DNA from: Aureispira anguillae
GTDB taxonomy: Bacteria > Bacteroidota > Bacteroidia > Chitinophagales > Saprospiraceae
Direction of reading: 5' to 3'
Assembly (NCBI RefSeq): GCF_026000115.1
Contig: NZ_AP026867.1
Coordinates: 5,382,001 to 5,446,000, forward strand
Length of the DNA: 64,000 bases
In this document: positions 9,249 through 19,128 of the stretch, piece by piece
Layout of the letters: each line of letters begins with the position of its first letter
Position numbering within the stretch: the first letter of the stretch is position 1
Program-made: the position numbers and the translations under genes
Notes under the pieces: generated by a model
Databases searched by the model: none
What the model was told of the DNA's origin: nothing
Seen by the model: the letters and a program-made list of their open reading frames with translations, nothing else

Positions 9249-9366
9249 ATTTTTATAATTTAATACTAAACGCTAAGCATACTAGATCTTGTTATAAATG
9301 AAGGTATATGGTAAAATTTTCTATCCATACAGCCAATTCTTGATAAAGTCTATTAAACGAAAAAGA

Positions 9367-9389
9367 GGGGAACAGTTAAACTGTTCCCC
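9367..9389 (-). terminator. Intrinsic terminator of the OmpA-family gene
   Basis: An 11-bp inverted repeat, GGGGAACAGTT (9367-9377) / AACTGTTCCCC (9379-9389), has an A-rich left flank that gives a U-tract on the minus strand. It lies about 65 bp after the OmpA stop. Confidence 0.85.
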
Positions 9390-9452
9390 CTTTATATCTA
9401 TCACTTATACATTTGATACTTATCGACTACCAAATATACAAGGCGTTATACT

Positions 9453-11297
9453 TTAGTATTTCCATTTTCTATTTGCTCCACCGTCACCAGCAGGCTTGCT
9501 TTGCTCTTGAGCATTATCTTCAGCAATGTAGAACTCTACACGACGGTTCATAAAGTGCTCCGCTTCTTTATTAGCATTGTCAATCAAGTTATCAACTTCA
9601 CCATTGTATTTTAGGATGAAACGACTACGATCGATGCCATATTTGTTTACTAAATGATCAATACAAGTCATAGTACGGTTATACGATAACATATCGTTGT
9701 ACTCAGCACTAGAACGAACATCAGTATGTCCATGAACAACTACTTTCAATTTAGGGTAACCTTTCATTACACTAGCAACGTGTTGTAATTGCTCATATGA
9801 TTCTGGACGCAAGTAATACTTATCTAAATCAAAGTGAACCATTGGCAAATACCAATCTTTAAGTGTTCCTCCACCTGCTCCAGAAGCTCCTAGCGGATCA
9901 TAAACCTCATCACCAATTACTAATGTTGGGTGTTTACCAGTTTCAGGATCACCAGGCATAACTTTTACATCTTCAGGAGTGATTGGTTTAGGTACTTGTG
10001 CTACACCATCTTTGTCAGTAGGATAACCAGGAGGAGAGAAAGGCTCTTTATCTTGGCTATTAACAACACCATCACCATCTGAATCCAAAGAACGTCCTTT
10101 GCTATCTACCTCAGTATCAGGAGGAGTATCTTTTTCTTCATCCAATGCATCTGGCACACCATCATTATCCGTATCGTTAAACCAATCGTCATCTAGTTTT
10201 TCTTTTAGATCAGCAACATCTTGCATAGGATAGATCAAAGGATTAACAAACCACAACGGTTGGATAGCTTTGTCTTTTTTACCAATATGGAATCCTAAAC
10301 GAATACTGGTATAATGAGGAATATCAATACTAGAAGTACGAGATCCATTTTCTTTACGGCTTTTTCCATCAAAAAAGTCATCATCAGAGATGAAAGATTG
10401 ATGCTCTAAACCAATAGAAATACGAGGAGTAATCAAGTATTCAAATGACAATCCAACACTTACAAAAGGATTCAAAACCATACGGTTTTCATCCGCACCC
10501 AACGTTACTAAGTTGTTTGCATTTTGTTGTGCCAATGTCTCATAAGTATCGTCTAACATACCTCTTAGCTCTTGCAATACAAGATCACGATCTGCTAATT
10601 TGGTAATATCATACTGCTGATTAGCACCTCCGCCACCAGCTTTGTTCGCCAAAGCATTCATTTGAGGAGCATAAGTTTGACCATTTCCGTCTAGAGCATT
10701 GATTTTTGTATTGTACAAATTAGCACCCAAACCAAGTAGAAGGTTCAAACTCCATTTATTGCTTTTTTTATGGAACTTAATATTATTCAAATTAAAAACC
10801 ATTTGCAATGAAAGAGCATGGTGTTGCTCTATTTTGTAATTGGCATAGAAGGCATCACTAGTTGTGTAATCACCTGCTGTTACAACATTACCATCAGAAG
10901 AAGTAATTGTAAATGGAGCAACATTAGGGAATGCTTTATAATAAGATGGCGCATAGTTGATACCACTAGCTTGCCCAAACATATATTCTGCTTTCAAAGA
11001 AAATACATATCCAATAGATTTTCTAACATGAACAGATGCTCCCCAACCAAATGCTGGTTTTACATCGCCACTTACTAAAAAGCTACCAGCTCCTATACCT
11101 AGTTGCCACCAGTCTCTTGGACGACCAGGAAATTGGCTCTTTCCCTCTTTCCATTCAGCATGTCTAGCTTGGTCTTTTTTGGTAATAAAATTATCATCTG
11201 TTGGGTTAACAGAAATCTGTGCTTGCGATGCATCTACAGAAAATAGTAATAATGCCCCCGCAAAAACACCTCCTAATCGGTTAATTTTTTTCATCAT
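9453..11297 (-). CDS. OmpA-family outer membrane protein with TSP3 calcium-binding repeats
   Basis: 614 residues. A signal peptide (about 1-26) precedes an N-terminal beta-barrel-like domain (to about 365). Next comes an acidic linker with thrombospondin type 3 repeats (DTDNDGVPDALDEEKDTPPD and DSDGDGVVNSQDKEPFSPP), expected to bind Ca2+. The C-terminal OmpA domain (about 485-600) includes VVVHGHTDVRSSAEYNDMLS and NRRVEFYI, which anchor to peptidoglycan. The protein probably links the outer membrane to the wall. A TAAATTTG -7 box lies about 90 bp upstream. It has a single-gene transcript with its own terminator. Confidence 0.93.
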   Translation of the reverse strand: MMKKINRLGGVFAGALLLFSVDASQAQISVNPTDDNFITKKDQARHAEWKEGKSQFPGRPRDWWQLGIGAGSFLVSGDVKPAFGWGASVHVRKSIGYVFSLKAEYMFGQASGINYAPSYYKAFPNVAPFTITSSDGNVVTAGDYTTSDAFYANYKIEQHHALSLQMVFNLNNIKFHKKSNKWSLNLLLGLGANLYNTKINALDGNGQTYAPQMNALANKAGGGGANQQYDITKLADRDLVLQELRGMLDDTYETLAQQNANNLVTLGADENRMVLNPFVSVGLSFEYLITPRISIGLEHQSFISDDDFFDGKSRKENGSRTSSIDIPHYTSIRLGFHIGKKDKAIQPLWFVNPLIYPMQDVADLKEKLDDDWFNDTDNDGVPDALDEEKDTPPDTEVDSKGRSLDSDGDGVVNSQDKEPFSPPGYPTDKDGVAQVPKPITPEDVKVMPGDPETGKHPTLVIGDEVYDPLGASGAGGGTLKDWYLPMVHFDLDKYYLRPESYEQLQHVASVMKGYPKLKVVVHGHTDVRSSAEYNDMLSYNRTMTCIDHLVNKYGIDRSRFILKYNGEVDNLIDNANKEAEHFMNRRVEFYIAEDNAQEQSKPAGDGGANRKWKY

Positions 11298-11708
11298 AAT
11301 ATTTTGTCTTTTTGGATTGAATTGGACTTAGATTTTTCTTTTAATCGAATATTTTGTCTGTAAACCTTTACATCCAAGACGCTACAAATTTACATTTTTT
11401 TTTCTTTTAAAACAATAAATCTGTTTATAAGTAGTTACCTTCTCTGTCTGCAATAGGTATAAAAATATTCACAGTTGGAGCCGATCATTAGATCAAACAT
11501 TGAACCACTGAACCTAATATACTCTAGTTCAAAAGTTTGCAATTAAAACAAAAATAAAAATTTTGCAATAATTATTAATTAAGTGCATAAGTTTTTTTCA
11601 TACAAAATCTTAAAACCTATGCACTTAACGCAAAAAATGATTCAATACCTCTGTTACGATCATACGCATATATGACAATAAAGGTCATTTTGTTACACTT
11701 GAACCGTA
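11298..11708. other. Intergenic region: ompA promoter and gdh 3' hairpin
   Basis: No gene is seen. On the minus strand a TAAATTTG box (11385-11392) with a TTG about 20 bp further upstream is the likely promoter of the OmpA gene. Near the gdh end there is a long hairpin: TTAAGTGCATA (11579-11589) / TATGCACTTAA (11618-11628), continued by GTTTT/AAAAC after one mismatch. It lacks a strong U-tract, so it may protect the gdh 3' end rather than terminate. Confidence 0.55.
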
Positions 11709-12959
11709 TTAAACTTCTATTGTATTCGTCCCCATCAATGCTTCTAATGCAATTGTTAAGGCTGTTGTAGAAATCAAAGTAGGATCAGAATTTACAGCAC
11801 GTGTATTGTTCAAACCTTCACGAATAATTTGCGAAACATCTGTAAAAATACTCTCATCCGTTAACAATGCGTGAGACTGCATTAAATAAGCAAAAACACG
11901 TGCCATTCCACAATTAGCGATAAAATCAGGAATTACACTAATTTTTTCATCGGTATATTTAGCCGTTGGTCCAAAAAATACTTGATCGTCAACAAAAGGA
12001 ACATTAGCGCCGCAAGAAACCACCTGCAATCCTTTACCAATCAAAGCATCCATTTGTGCTCTAGTGACTAATTTAGAAGCCGCACCAGGAATAAAGACAT
12101 CAGCCTCCAAGTCCCAAATTTTACTACTAGCTTCTTCAAAAGAAAGCATATTAGGAGCATCTAATTTATTGCCCTTTTTGTTCAAATAAAGATTGGTTAC
12201 TTCTTCAAAAGACAAACCTTCTGGATTAATAATTCCTCCTGCAATATCAATGATACCAACAATTTTAGCACCATCCTTTGCCAAGTAGTAAGCAGCAGCA
12301 GCAGCAGCAACATTGCCCCAACCTTGTACGATAACTTTCTTGCCTTTAAGGTTTGTATTATGATACAAATCGTAGTAATGCACAACTGATTCGGCAACAC
12401 CATAACCTGTAATCAAATCGGCAACTGCCAATTTAGCTTTTACAGACGGTGTATATCTAGGGTCTTCTACAATTTTTGATACCCCTTGGCGCAATTGCCC
12501 CAATATTTCAATGCGTTCCCCTTCGTTAGAATTAAAATGTCCCTTTACAATTCCTTGTTGAGGGTGCCACAAGCCCAAATCTTGCGTAATTGGAATGACA
12601 TCTTTTAGCTCATCAACATTCAAATCGCCTCCTGTTCCGTAGTAATTTTTGAGTAAAGGAATAACTGCTTTATACCATCGTTTTAGAACACCATCTTTGC
12701 GAGGGTCATTAGGGTCAAAATTAATTCCTGATTTTGCACCACCAATATTAGGTCCACACACAGAAAATTTAACCTCCATGACTTTAGCTAAAGAGATTAC
12801 TTCTTCTCTATTTAGCCCTTTACGCATACGAGTTCCCCCTCCAGCAGCACCGCCTCTCAAAGAGTTAATTACAACCCATCCTTTTGCTCCTGTTTCTTGG
12901 TCTGTCCATTCAAAAACAATTTCAGGTTCTTTCTCTTTGTATTTTTGTAGTAGTTCCAT
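11709..12959 (-). CDS. Glu/Leu/Phe/Val dehydrogenase, probably NAD-dependent glutamate dehydrogenase
   Basis: 416 residues, the normal size for a hexameric GDH. The substrate-binding Lys is seen in GPNIGGAKSGINFDP, the catalytic Asp region in YYGTGGDLNVDEL, and the Rossmann dinucleotide motif in VIVQGWGNVAAAAAAYYLA. The C-terminal helices are complete. The enzyme interconverts glutamate and 2-oxoglutarate plus ammonia. The GGAKSGI form is usual in Bacteroidota and does not by itself separate GDH from other family members. A TATATTTG box (12981-12988, minus) lies 22 bp before the start codon. Confidence 0.88.
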   Translation of the reverse strand: MELLQKYKEKEPEIVFEWTDQETGAKGWVVINSLRGGAAGGGTRMRKGLNREEVISLAKVMEVKFSVCGPNIGGAKSGINFDPNDPRKDGVLKRWYKAVIPLLKNYYGTGGDLNVDELKDVIPITQDLGLWHPQQGIVKGHFNSNEGERIEILGQLRQGVSKIVEDPRYTPSVKAKLAVADLITGYGVAESVVHYYDLYHNTNLKGKKVIVQGWGNVAAAAAAYYLAKDGAKIVGIIDIAGGIINPEGLSFEEVTNLYLNKKGNKLDAPNMLSFEEASSKIWDLEADVFIPGAASKLVTRAQMDALIGKGLQVVSCGANVPFVDDQVFFGPTAKYTDEKISVIPDFIANCGMARVFAYLMQSHALLTDESIFTDVSQIIREGLNNTRAVNSDPTLISTTALTIALEALMGTNTIEV

Positions 12960-12980
12960 AAATTATTATTTTTTTGCGTG

Positions 12981-12988
12981 CAAATATA
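12981..12988 (-). promoter_or_regulatory. Candidate -7 promoter box of the glutamate dehydrogenase gene
   Basis: The minus strand reads TATATTTG, matching TAnnTTTG, 22 bp upstream of the ATG. No convincing -33 box is seen at the usual distance. Confidence 0.4.
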
Positions 12989-13168
12989 GAACAAATGCAT
13001 TAAAAACTTCCTTTCTGTATAAAATCTTTTTGCTAATTAATTTTATCTTGTATTATTACATAATAATGTTTGATTAAGCCCCTATTATCCTGCAAATACC
13101 AACATTATATTTTGACGAAAACCAAGCTACTACGACATTAATTATTGAAATTGTTTAAAGACTAAATA

Positions 13169-14254
13169 ATGCTAAAAAACCTGATCCAAGATCATACGCT
13201 TTCTCTTTTAGATCCTGCTAATTTTGAAACATTTCAATATGGACAATCTATCCTACAATATACTGGCAACAATGCCAATTTAAAAACAACAGATATTGCG
13301 ATTTTTGCATGGGGAGATGCAGAAGGTTATGAAAAAATTCGTACAGCGCTCTATGCCTTATCTACGAATTTTAACCTAGGAAAAGTTATAGATTTGGGCG
13401 TTGTTACTCAAAATCTAGTACCACTCATAGAGTTAGTTGATTTGTTGCTGCAACAAAACGTTTTCCCCATCATTATTACTCCTGATGAACAAGCTATCAA
13501 GGGACAATTAAAAGCGTATGAACAACGATCAGAAATGCTTAACTTAGCTATTTTTGATGCCAAAATCCCCTATTCTTTCACCTCTAATAATGGTCTAATT
13601 AACCAATTATTAGCCTATCACCCGCATTTATTATTTCATCTAAATTGCATTGGTTCTCAATCCTACCTAACGGACAAAAATGCCGTTGGATTTTTAGAGG
13701 ATAAATACTTTGAAGTTCACCGCTTAGGAAAAATACAAGCTAGATTGGAAGAAATAGAGCCTATGGTTCGAAATATTGATTTGGCGGCGTTTTCAATTGG
13801 AACAATTCGTGCAGCAGATGCACCTGCCAATACCTTTAAAAATCCCAATGGTTTCTTAGCAGCAGAGGCTTGCAAAATTATGCGCTACATTAGCATGAGC
13901 GATCAGTTGTCTTCTCTTTGTATTCATGGTTTTGATTTGAAGATTGAAGACCAAAACCAAACCGCCAATATGATTGCGCAATTAATTTGGTTTGCAATAG
14001 AAGGTTTTTTTGCTAGAACAAAGGAGTATCCCATCCAGAAAAAAACATTAAGGGCTTATGTTGTAGACAACAAAACCTTGGATATGCCCATTTCTTTTTA
14101 CAAAAGTAATAAAAGTGATCGTTGGTGGTTTGAGATTCCTCAAGCCTTGCATCCTCAACATCAATTAATTGCTTGTTCGTACTTAGACTACAAGATTGCC
14201 TGCGAAGGAGATTTACCAGACCGCCTATTAAATGCCATCAACCGACTCACTTAA
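13169..14254 (+). CDS. Arginase/formimidoylglutamase-fold protein lacking metal-binding motifs
   Basis: 361 residues with the order of motifs of the ureohydrolase (arginase) fold. The three metal motifs are not kept: GGDHS is replaced by TPDEQ (104-108), DAHxD by DAKIP (130-134), and the SxDxDxxDPxxAP region by SIGTIRAADAPA (209-220), which keeps only the DAPA end. The C-terminal helices (FLAAEACKIMRY, NMIAQLIWFAIEGF) resemble the Bacteroidota formimidoylglutamase-like group. A Mn2+-dependent hydrolase activity is therefore unlikely. Its last 8 bp overlap the convergent TonB-C gene. Confidence 0.75.
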   Translation: MLKNLIQDHTLSLLDPANFETFQYGQSILQYTGNNANLKTTDIAIFAWGDAEGYEKIRTALYALSTNFNLGKVIDLGVVTQNLVPLIELVDLLLQQNVFPIIITPDEQAIKGQLKAYEQRSEMLNLAIFDAKIPYSFTSNNGLINQLLAYHPHLLFHLNCIGSQSYLTDKNAVGFLEDKYFEVHRLGKIQARLEEIEPMVRNIDLAAFSIGTIRAADAPANTFKNPNGFLAAEACKIMRYISMSDQLSSLCIHGFDLKIEDQNQTANMIAQLIWFAIEGFFARTKEYPIQKKTLRAYVVDNKTLDMPISFYKSNKSDRWWFEIPQALHPQHQLIACSYLDYKIACEGDLPDRLLNAINRLT

Positions 14255-15011
14255 CGATTGTTAAGGCTCGACTCACTTCTATATCTTGATAATTCTTTTG
14301 AATAAGAACCTTAAAGGTAATCGCTTGTCCTAAACGTACTTTCTTTAGTGCTCTCAACATTTCCTTACTAAGATTATTGCCCCTTGTTTCTATTTCGATC
14401 TCTTTAGTATTAGACTCAATGAGTAAGGTCAAATAATTAATATCATAGGTATTTCCATAATAATCTCTAACAATAAGGTGCCGTTTGAGCAGTTCCTTCA
14501 ACTTTTCTTTGGTAAGCTTATTTTGGTAAGCCGTTCCCCAGTGTATTTGGTATAGATTTTTGTTGTCAGCCGCAGCCTCATCTATTTTTTTGAAACGAAT
14601 AGGTAGTGTCATTTGAGTAGCCACAGGCAGACCATTTCTTAAGGCAGGTCTAAAAACAGGCATCATCCGAATTACTCTCATTGCCTCTTGTCCACAACCA
14701 AAGCCAATGTTTCGAATTAATTCTAGGTCTGTAATCGCTCCTTTTTCTGTAACCGAAAAACGCACCACTACGACCCCTTCTATTTGATGCGATCTAGCAC
14801 TATCGGGGTAAACAATATTTTGATTGATAAATGCCTGAATTTTGGGCACCGAGCAAGCCTGCCTTTGTTCTTCGCTAATAAGCGGATCATCACAACCTTC
14901 AAACAAAGGAGGAATATCTACTTTGGTCAAAATAGATGAATCGTTGGGTTGAGCCCAAGTTATAGTAAGATTGGTGATCACCAATATAGGTAATAGAAAA
15001 AAGATGCGCAT
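14247..15011 (-). CDS. Exported protein with TonB C-terminal domain (first copy)
   Basis: 254 residues. A signal peptide (MRIFFLLPILVITNLTITWAQ) precedes a short region with the motif FEGCDDP, then a TonB_C domain (about 55-130: NIVYPDSARSHQIEGVVVVRFSVTEKGAITDLELIRNIGFGCGQEAMRVI). The rest, LRALKKVRLGQAITF, is a small extra domain. It has no N-terminal anchor helix with a Pro-rich stalk, so it is probably not a working TonB energy transducer but a periplasmic relative. A homologous gene lies next to it at 15176-15556. Confidence 0.75.
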   Translation of the reverse strand: MRIFFLLPILVITNLTITWAQPNDSSILTKVDIPPLFEGCDDPLISEEQRQACSVPKIQAFINQNIVYPDSARSHQIEGVVVVRFSVTEKGAITDLELIRNIGFGCGQEAMRVIRMMPVFRPALRNGLPVATQMTLPIRFKKIDEAAADNKNLYQIHWGTAYQNKLTKEKLKELLKRHLIVRDYYGNTYDINYLTLLIESNTKEIEIETRGNNLSKEMLRALKKVRLGQAITFKVLIQKNYQDIEVSRALTIVK

Positions 15012-15175
15012 GATTATTATCTGTTCTGTTTAGTACCATTTCTGCAAGTTGCCATAAGCACTTACGAAGTACTAATTATTCAACCTTCCCAAAAACAAAA
15101 AGAGAAAACCTACTCAGCAGTAAATTTCCTCTTCTTAATTCTTAACCTTATCAACAGGTAACCCTGCCAATTATT

Positions 15176-15556
15176 TTATTTTGCAATAAATTTAACTACC
15201 AACTCCCATTCCATGTCTGTTTCAGCACCTTCTACTTTCGCTGGTAACCAATTTGGCATCAAATTAACAATTCGAGTTACTTCTTCATCACAAGCTGGTG
15301 ATAAACTTTCTACAATAGATACATCTGTCAATTCTCCAGAAGCTTTGACCATAAACGAGGCAACAACTTCTCCGCCAGGATTTCCATCAGGATGTTTCAA
15401 ATTACTAAAAACAAACTGCATCATTTTCATATCAGCACAGTCCACATCTGCTGGATCATCACAACCAGGAAATCTAGGTTCATCTTCTTGTGCATAAGCA
15501 CTTTGACAAAGAAGAATAAGAGCACTAACTATTATAGAGGAAAATATTTTTTTCAT
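15176..15556 (-). CDS. Small exported TonB C-terminal domain protein (second copy)
   Basis: 126 residues. A signal peptide (MKKIFSSIIVSALILLCQSAYAQ) is followed by FPGCDDPADVDCADMK and a single TonB_C-like domain (GGEVVASFMVKASGELTDVSIVESLSPACDEEVTRIVNLMPNW read in pieces). It shares the GCDDP motif and domain with the upstream-lying paralogue at 14247-15011, so the pair arose by duplication. It lacks the TonB anchor. Four cysteines could form disulfides in the periplasm. The role is unknown. Confidence 0.75.
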   Translation of the reverse strand: MKKIFSSIIVSALILLCQSAYAQEDEPRFPGCDDPADVDCADMKMMQFVFSNLKHPDGNPGGEVVASFMVKASGELTDVSIVESLSPACDEEVTRIVNLMPNWLPAKVEGAETDMEWELVVKFIAK

Positions 15557-15960
15557 GAGAATGTTTTTTTGAGCAAAATAAACCTTAATTATTATGATAA
15601 TTTAACAAATAAGTTAGAATTGTATTAATAATTCTATAAAAAAATCATACCATAAATGGATTTGTGCTAAAACAAATTTAATTTATTTTTTTGAATACTT
15701 CTAATCTTTCTTCTTTATTTAACCTAAAAGATTAGTTAAAAAGTATGTAGAGTCGTTTAATTTTAACTTTTTTTAGGTAAAAAAAATTCATCCATGCTCT
15801 GTTTAAAAAAATTATAAATTTAAAAAAAACTAAAAAATGGATTACTATTGAAATTAAGCTTCCATTTTGAACCTGTCTGCCTTTTTTGCAAACAATCACA
15901 TCAAAACAACTGGCATAAATTTTGACATTAACAAAATCATAACTCTTGGTCTTTTGGATT

Positions 15961-15968
15961 TAATTTTG
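15961..15968 (+). promoter_or_regulatory. Candidate -7 promoter box for the structured leader
   Basis: TAATTTTG matches TAnnTTTG on the plus strand. Transcription from here would start near 15975 and give a leader of about 160 nt before the next gene. No clear -33 TTTG is present at 17-23 bp, so this is tentative. Confidence 0.35.
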
Positions 15969-15993
15969 ACCTTGATTTACAAACAACAAATCC

Positions 15994-16113
15994 TACTTAA
16001 TTTCTAACTTAAGGAAGATATTGAGAAATTAAGTATTGGCTTTTATGGAAATTCTAAATCTCCATATACCTTAATCATTCTAAATGGATGAGGTATATGG
16101 AGATTTTTTTTTT
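15994..16113 (+). ncRNA. Two-hairpin structured leader or small RNA ending in an intrinsic terminator
   Basis: Hairpin one is TACTTAATTTCT (15994-16005) / AGAAATTAAGTA (16024-16035), a perfect 12-bp stem. Hairpin two is AAATCTCCATATACCT (16056-16071) / AGGTATATGGAGATTT (16091-16106), a perfect 16-bp stem followed by ten T residues. No plus-strand gene precedes it for 1.8 kb. The next gene starts 21 nt after the T-run, too close for its own promoter. The element is therefore either a conditional terminator in that gene's 5' UTR or a free-standing small RNA. Confidence 0.6.
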
Positions 16114-16134
16114 GCAACATCTTAAACAACAATT

Positions 16135-16746
16135 ATGTATTTACACAAAATTCTCGCCCTCTCTATCTTTATGTTACTGGTAACCCTAAATATTGGTTCT
16201 TGTGATAAAAAAACAGACACAACATCCAGAAGTCAAGGTATTTTTACCGTGCTACAAGGCGACTCTATCCTTTTAATGAACGGGGTAATTAACAGCAACT
16301 CACTCCATAATTTTAATGCCTTATATGCAAGGTTCTCTTCCATCAAAAAGATAGAAATCAAAACCTGTGAGGGTTCTATGGATGATGAAACCAATCTAAA
16401 ACTATCCAAACGGGTACATGAACTTAGACTCAATACACATTTGCAAGACAATGGACTTATTGCATCAGGAGGGGTTGATTTTTTTTTAGCGGGCATCCAG
16501 CGCAGTAAAGGAACCAATGTAACCGTTGGAGTACACTCATGGTCTGACGGGGGTTCTATACAGGCAACAGATTTTCCAGTAGGGCATGCCAATCACTTAC
16601 CCTATATCAATTATTACATTTCAATAGGTTTTTCTCAACAATGGGCAGAAGATTTCTATTATTTTACGATTAATGCCGCCCCAGCTTCAGGCATTCACAA
16701 TATGACAGCAGCAGAATTACAGACCTATACGATTTTCACCTCTTAA
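16135..16746 (+). CDS. ClpP-like (COG3904-type) periplasmic lipoprotein
   Basis: 203 residues with a lipoprotein signal (MLLVTLNIGSC, Cys at 23). The centre reads IEIKTCEGSMDDETNLKLSK, then LIASGGVDFFLAGIQRSKG and VGVHSWSDG. This matches the pattern of ClpP/crotonase-fold periplasmic proteins in which a Ser near A-S-G/A and a His in GVHSW are conserved. It is probably a serine hydrolase or an inactive relative anchored to a membrane. It is a single gene between a strong hairpin upstream and a bidirectional terminator downstream. The fold call is from motif memory and is moderate. Confidence 0.55.
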   Translation: MYLHKILALSIFMLLVTLNIGSCDKKTDTTSRSQGIFTVLQGDSILLMNGVINSNSLHNFNALYARFSSIKKIEIKTCEGSMDDETNLKLSKRVHELRLNTHLQDNGLIASGGVDFFLAGIQRSKGTNVTVGVHSWSDGGSIQATDFPVGHANHLPYINYYISIGFSQQWAEDFYYFTINAAPASGIHNMTAAELQTYTIFTS

Positions 16747-16782
16747 ACAAGAACGTAAGCGTTAAGCAGGTATTATAAATAG

Positions 16783-16818
16783 AAAAATCTTTTGTGTTAT
16801 GTAACACAAAAGATTTTT
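16783..16818. terminator. Strong bidirectional terminator
   Basis: A perfect 17-bp inverted repeat, AAAAATCTTTTGTGTTA (16783-16799) / TAACACAAAAGATTTTT (16802-16818), lies between the convergent lipoprotein gene and atpC, with A/T runs on both sides. Confidence 0.9.
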
Positions 16819-16862
16819 TTATTTTTTTAAACTAGTATTGTAACCTAGTTGGCCGTTAAATT

Positions 16863-17111
16863 CTATTGCTTAACGGTTTCTAATAAGATAGAAACATGGT
16901 TAGACAAAACCTCTAAAAAACCACCAGTAGTTTCAAATTCAACCACTTCGTTAGAAGCAGTAGTTACCGTAATAGTACCTTCTTTTAGAGAAGCAACAAC
17001 AGGTGCGTGATTTTCTAGAATTTCTAACTTACCACTTGTTCCTGGTGTATTTACGGCAGTTACTTGACCTTTAAACACCGTTTGCCCAGGTGTTAATATG
17101 ATTAAATCCAT
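16863..17111 (-). CDS. atpC: ATP synthase F1 epsilon subunit, short form
   Basis: 82 residues, covering only the N-terminal beta-sandwich domain (LIILTPGQTVFKGQVTAVNTPG, EILENHAPVVASLKEGTITV, GGFLEVLSNHVSILLE). The C-terminal helical hairpin that inhibits ATPase activity in E. coli epsilon (about 138 residues in all) is absent. Short epsilon subunits are known in Bacteroidota. It follows atpD with a 99-nt gap containing a hairpin. The other ATP synthase genes are not in this window, in keeping with the split atp locus of the phylum. Confidence 0.93.
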   Translation of the reverse strand: MDLIILTPGQTVFKGQVTAVNTPGTSGKLEILENHAPVVASLKEGTITVTTASNEVVEFETTGGFLEVLSNHVSILLETVKQ

Positions 17112-17129
17112 ATTATTTGTTATTATAAA

Positions 17130-17171
17130 GAAATCAAGAATTGCACAAGATAAGGCACAATTCTTAATTTC
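17130..17171 (-). other. Intercistronic hairpin between atpD and atpC
   Basis: GAAATCAAGAATTG (17130-17143) pairs with CAATTCTTAATTTC (17158-17171) with one mismatch and a 14-nt loop. There is no U-tract, so it may be a processing or stability element that sets the different levels of beta and epsilon subunits. Confidence 0.5.
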
Positions 17172-17210
17172 TAATTATTACATGAACTATGTTTTTTAAT
17201 TCACTATCAA

Positions 17211-19128
<1,918 letters not shown>

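Larger units (their letters stand above)
15557..16134. other. 578-bp gene-free stretch with structured leader
   Basis: The left part (15560-15900) is very A/T-rich and shows no gene. The right part holds a -7 box (15961-15968), a 12-bp hairpin and a 16-bp hairpin with a T-run, described separately. Confidence 0.6.

Noticed and set aside
16045-16071. Eight-codon frame inside the leader before the ClpP-like gene, considered as a leader peptide
   Set aside because: It has no run of one amino acid type and overlaps the terminator stem, so there is no attenuation logic.
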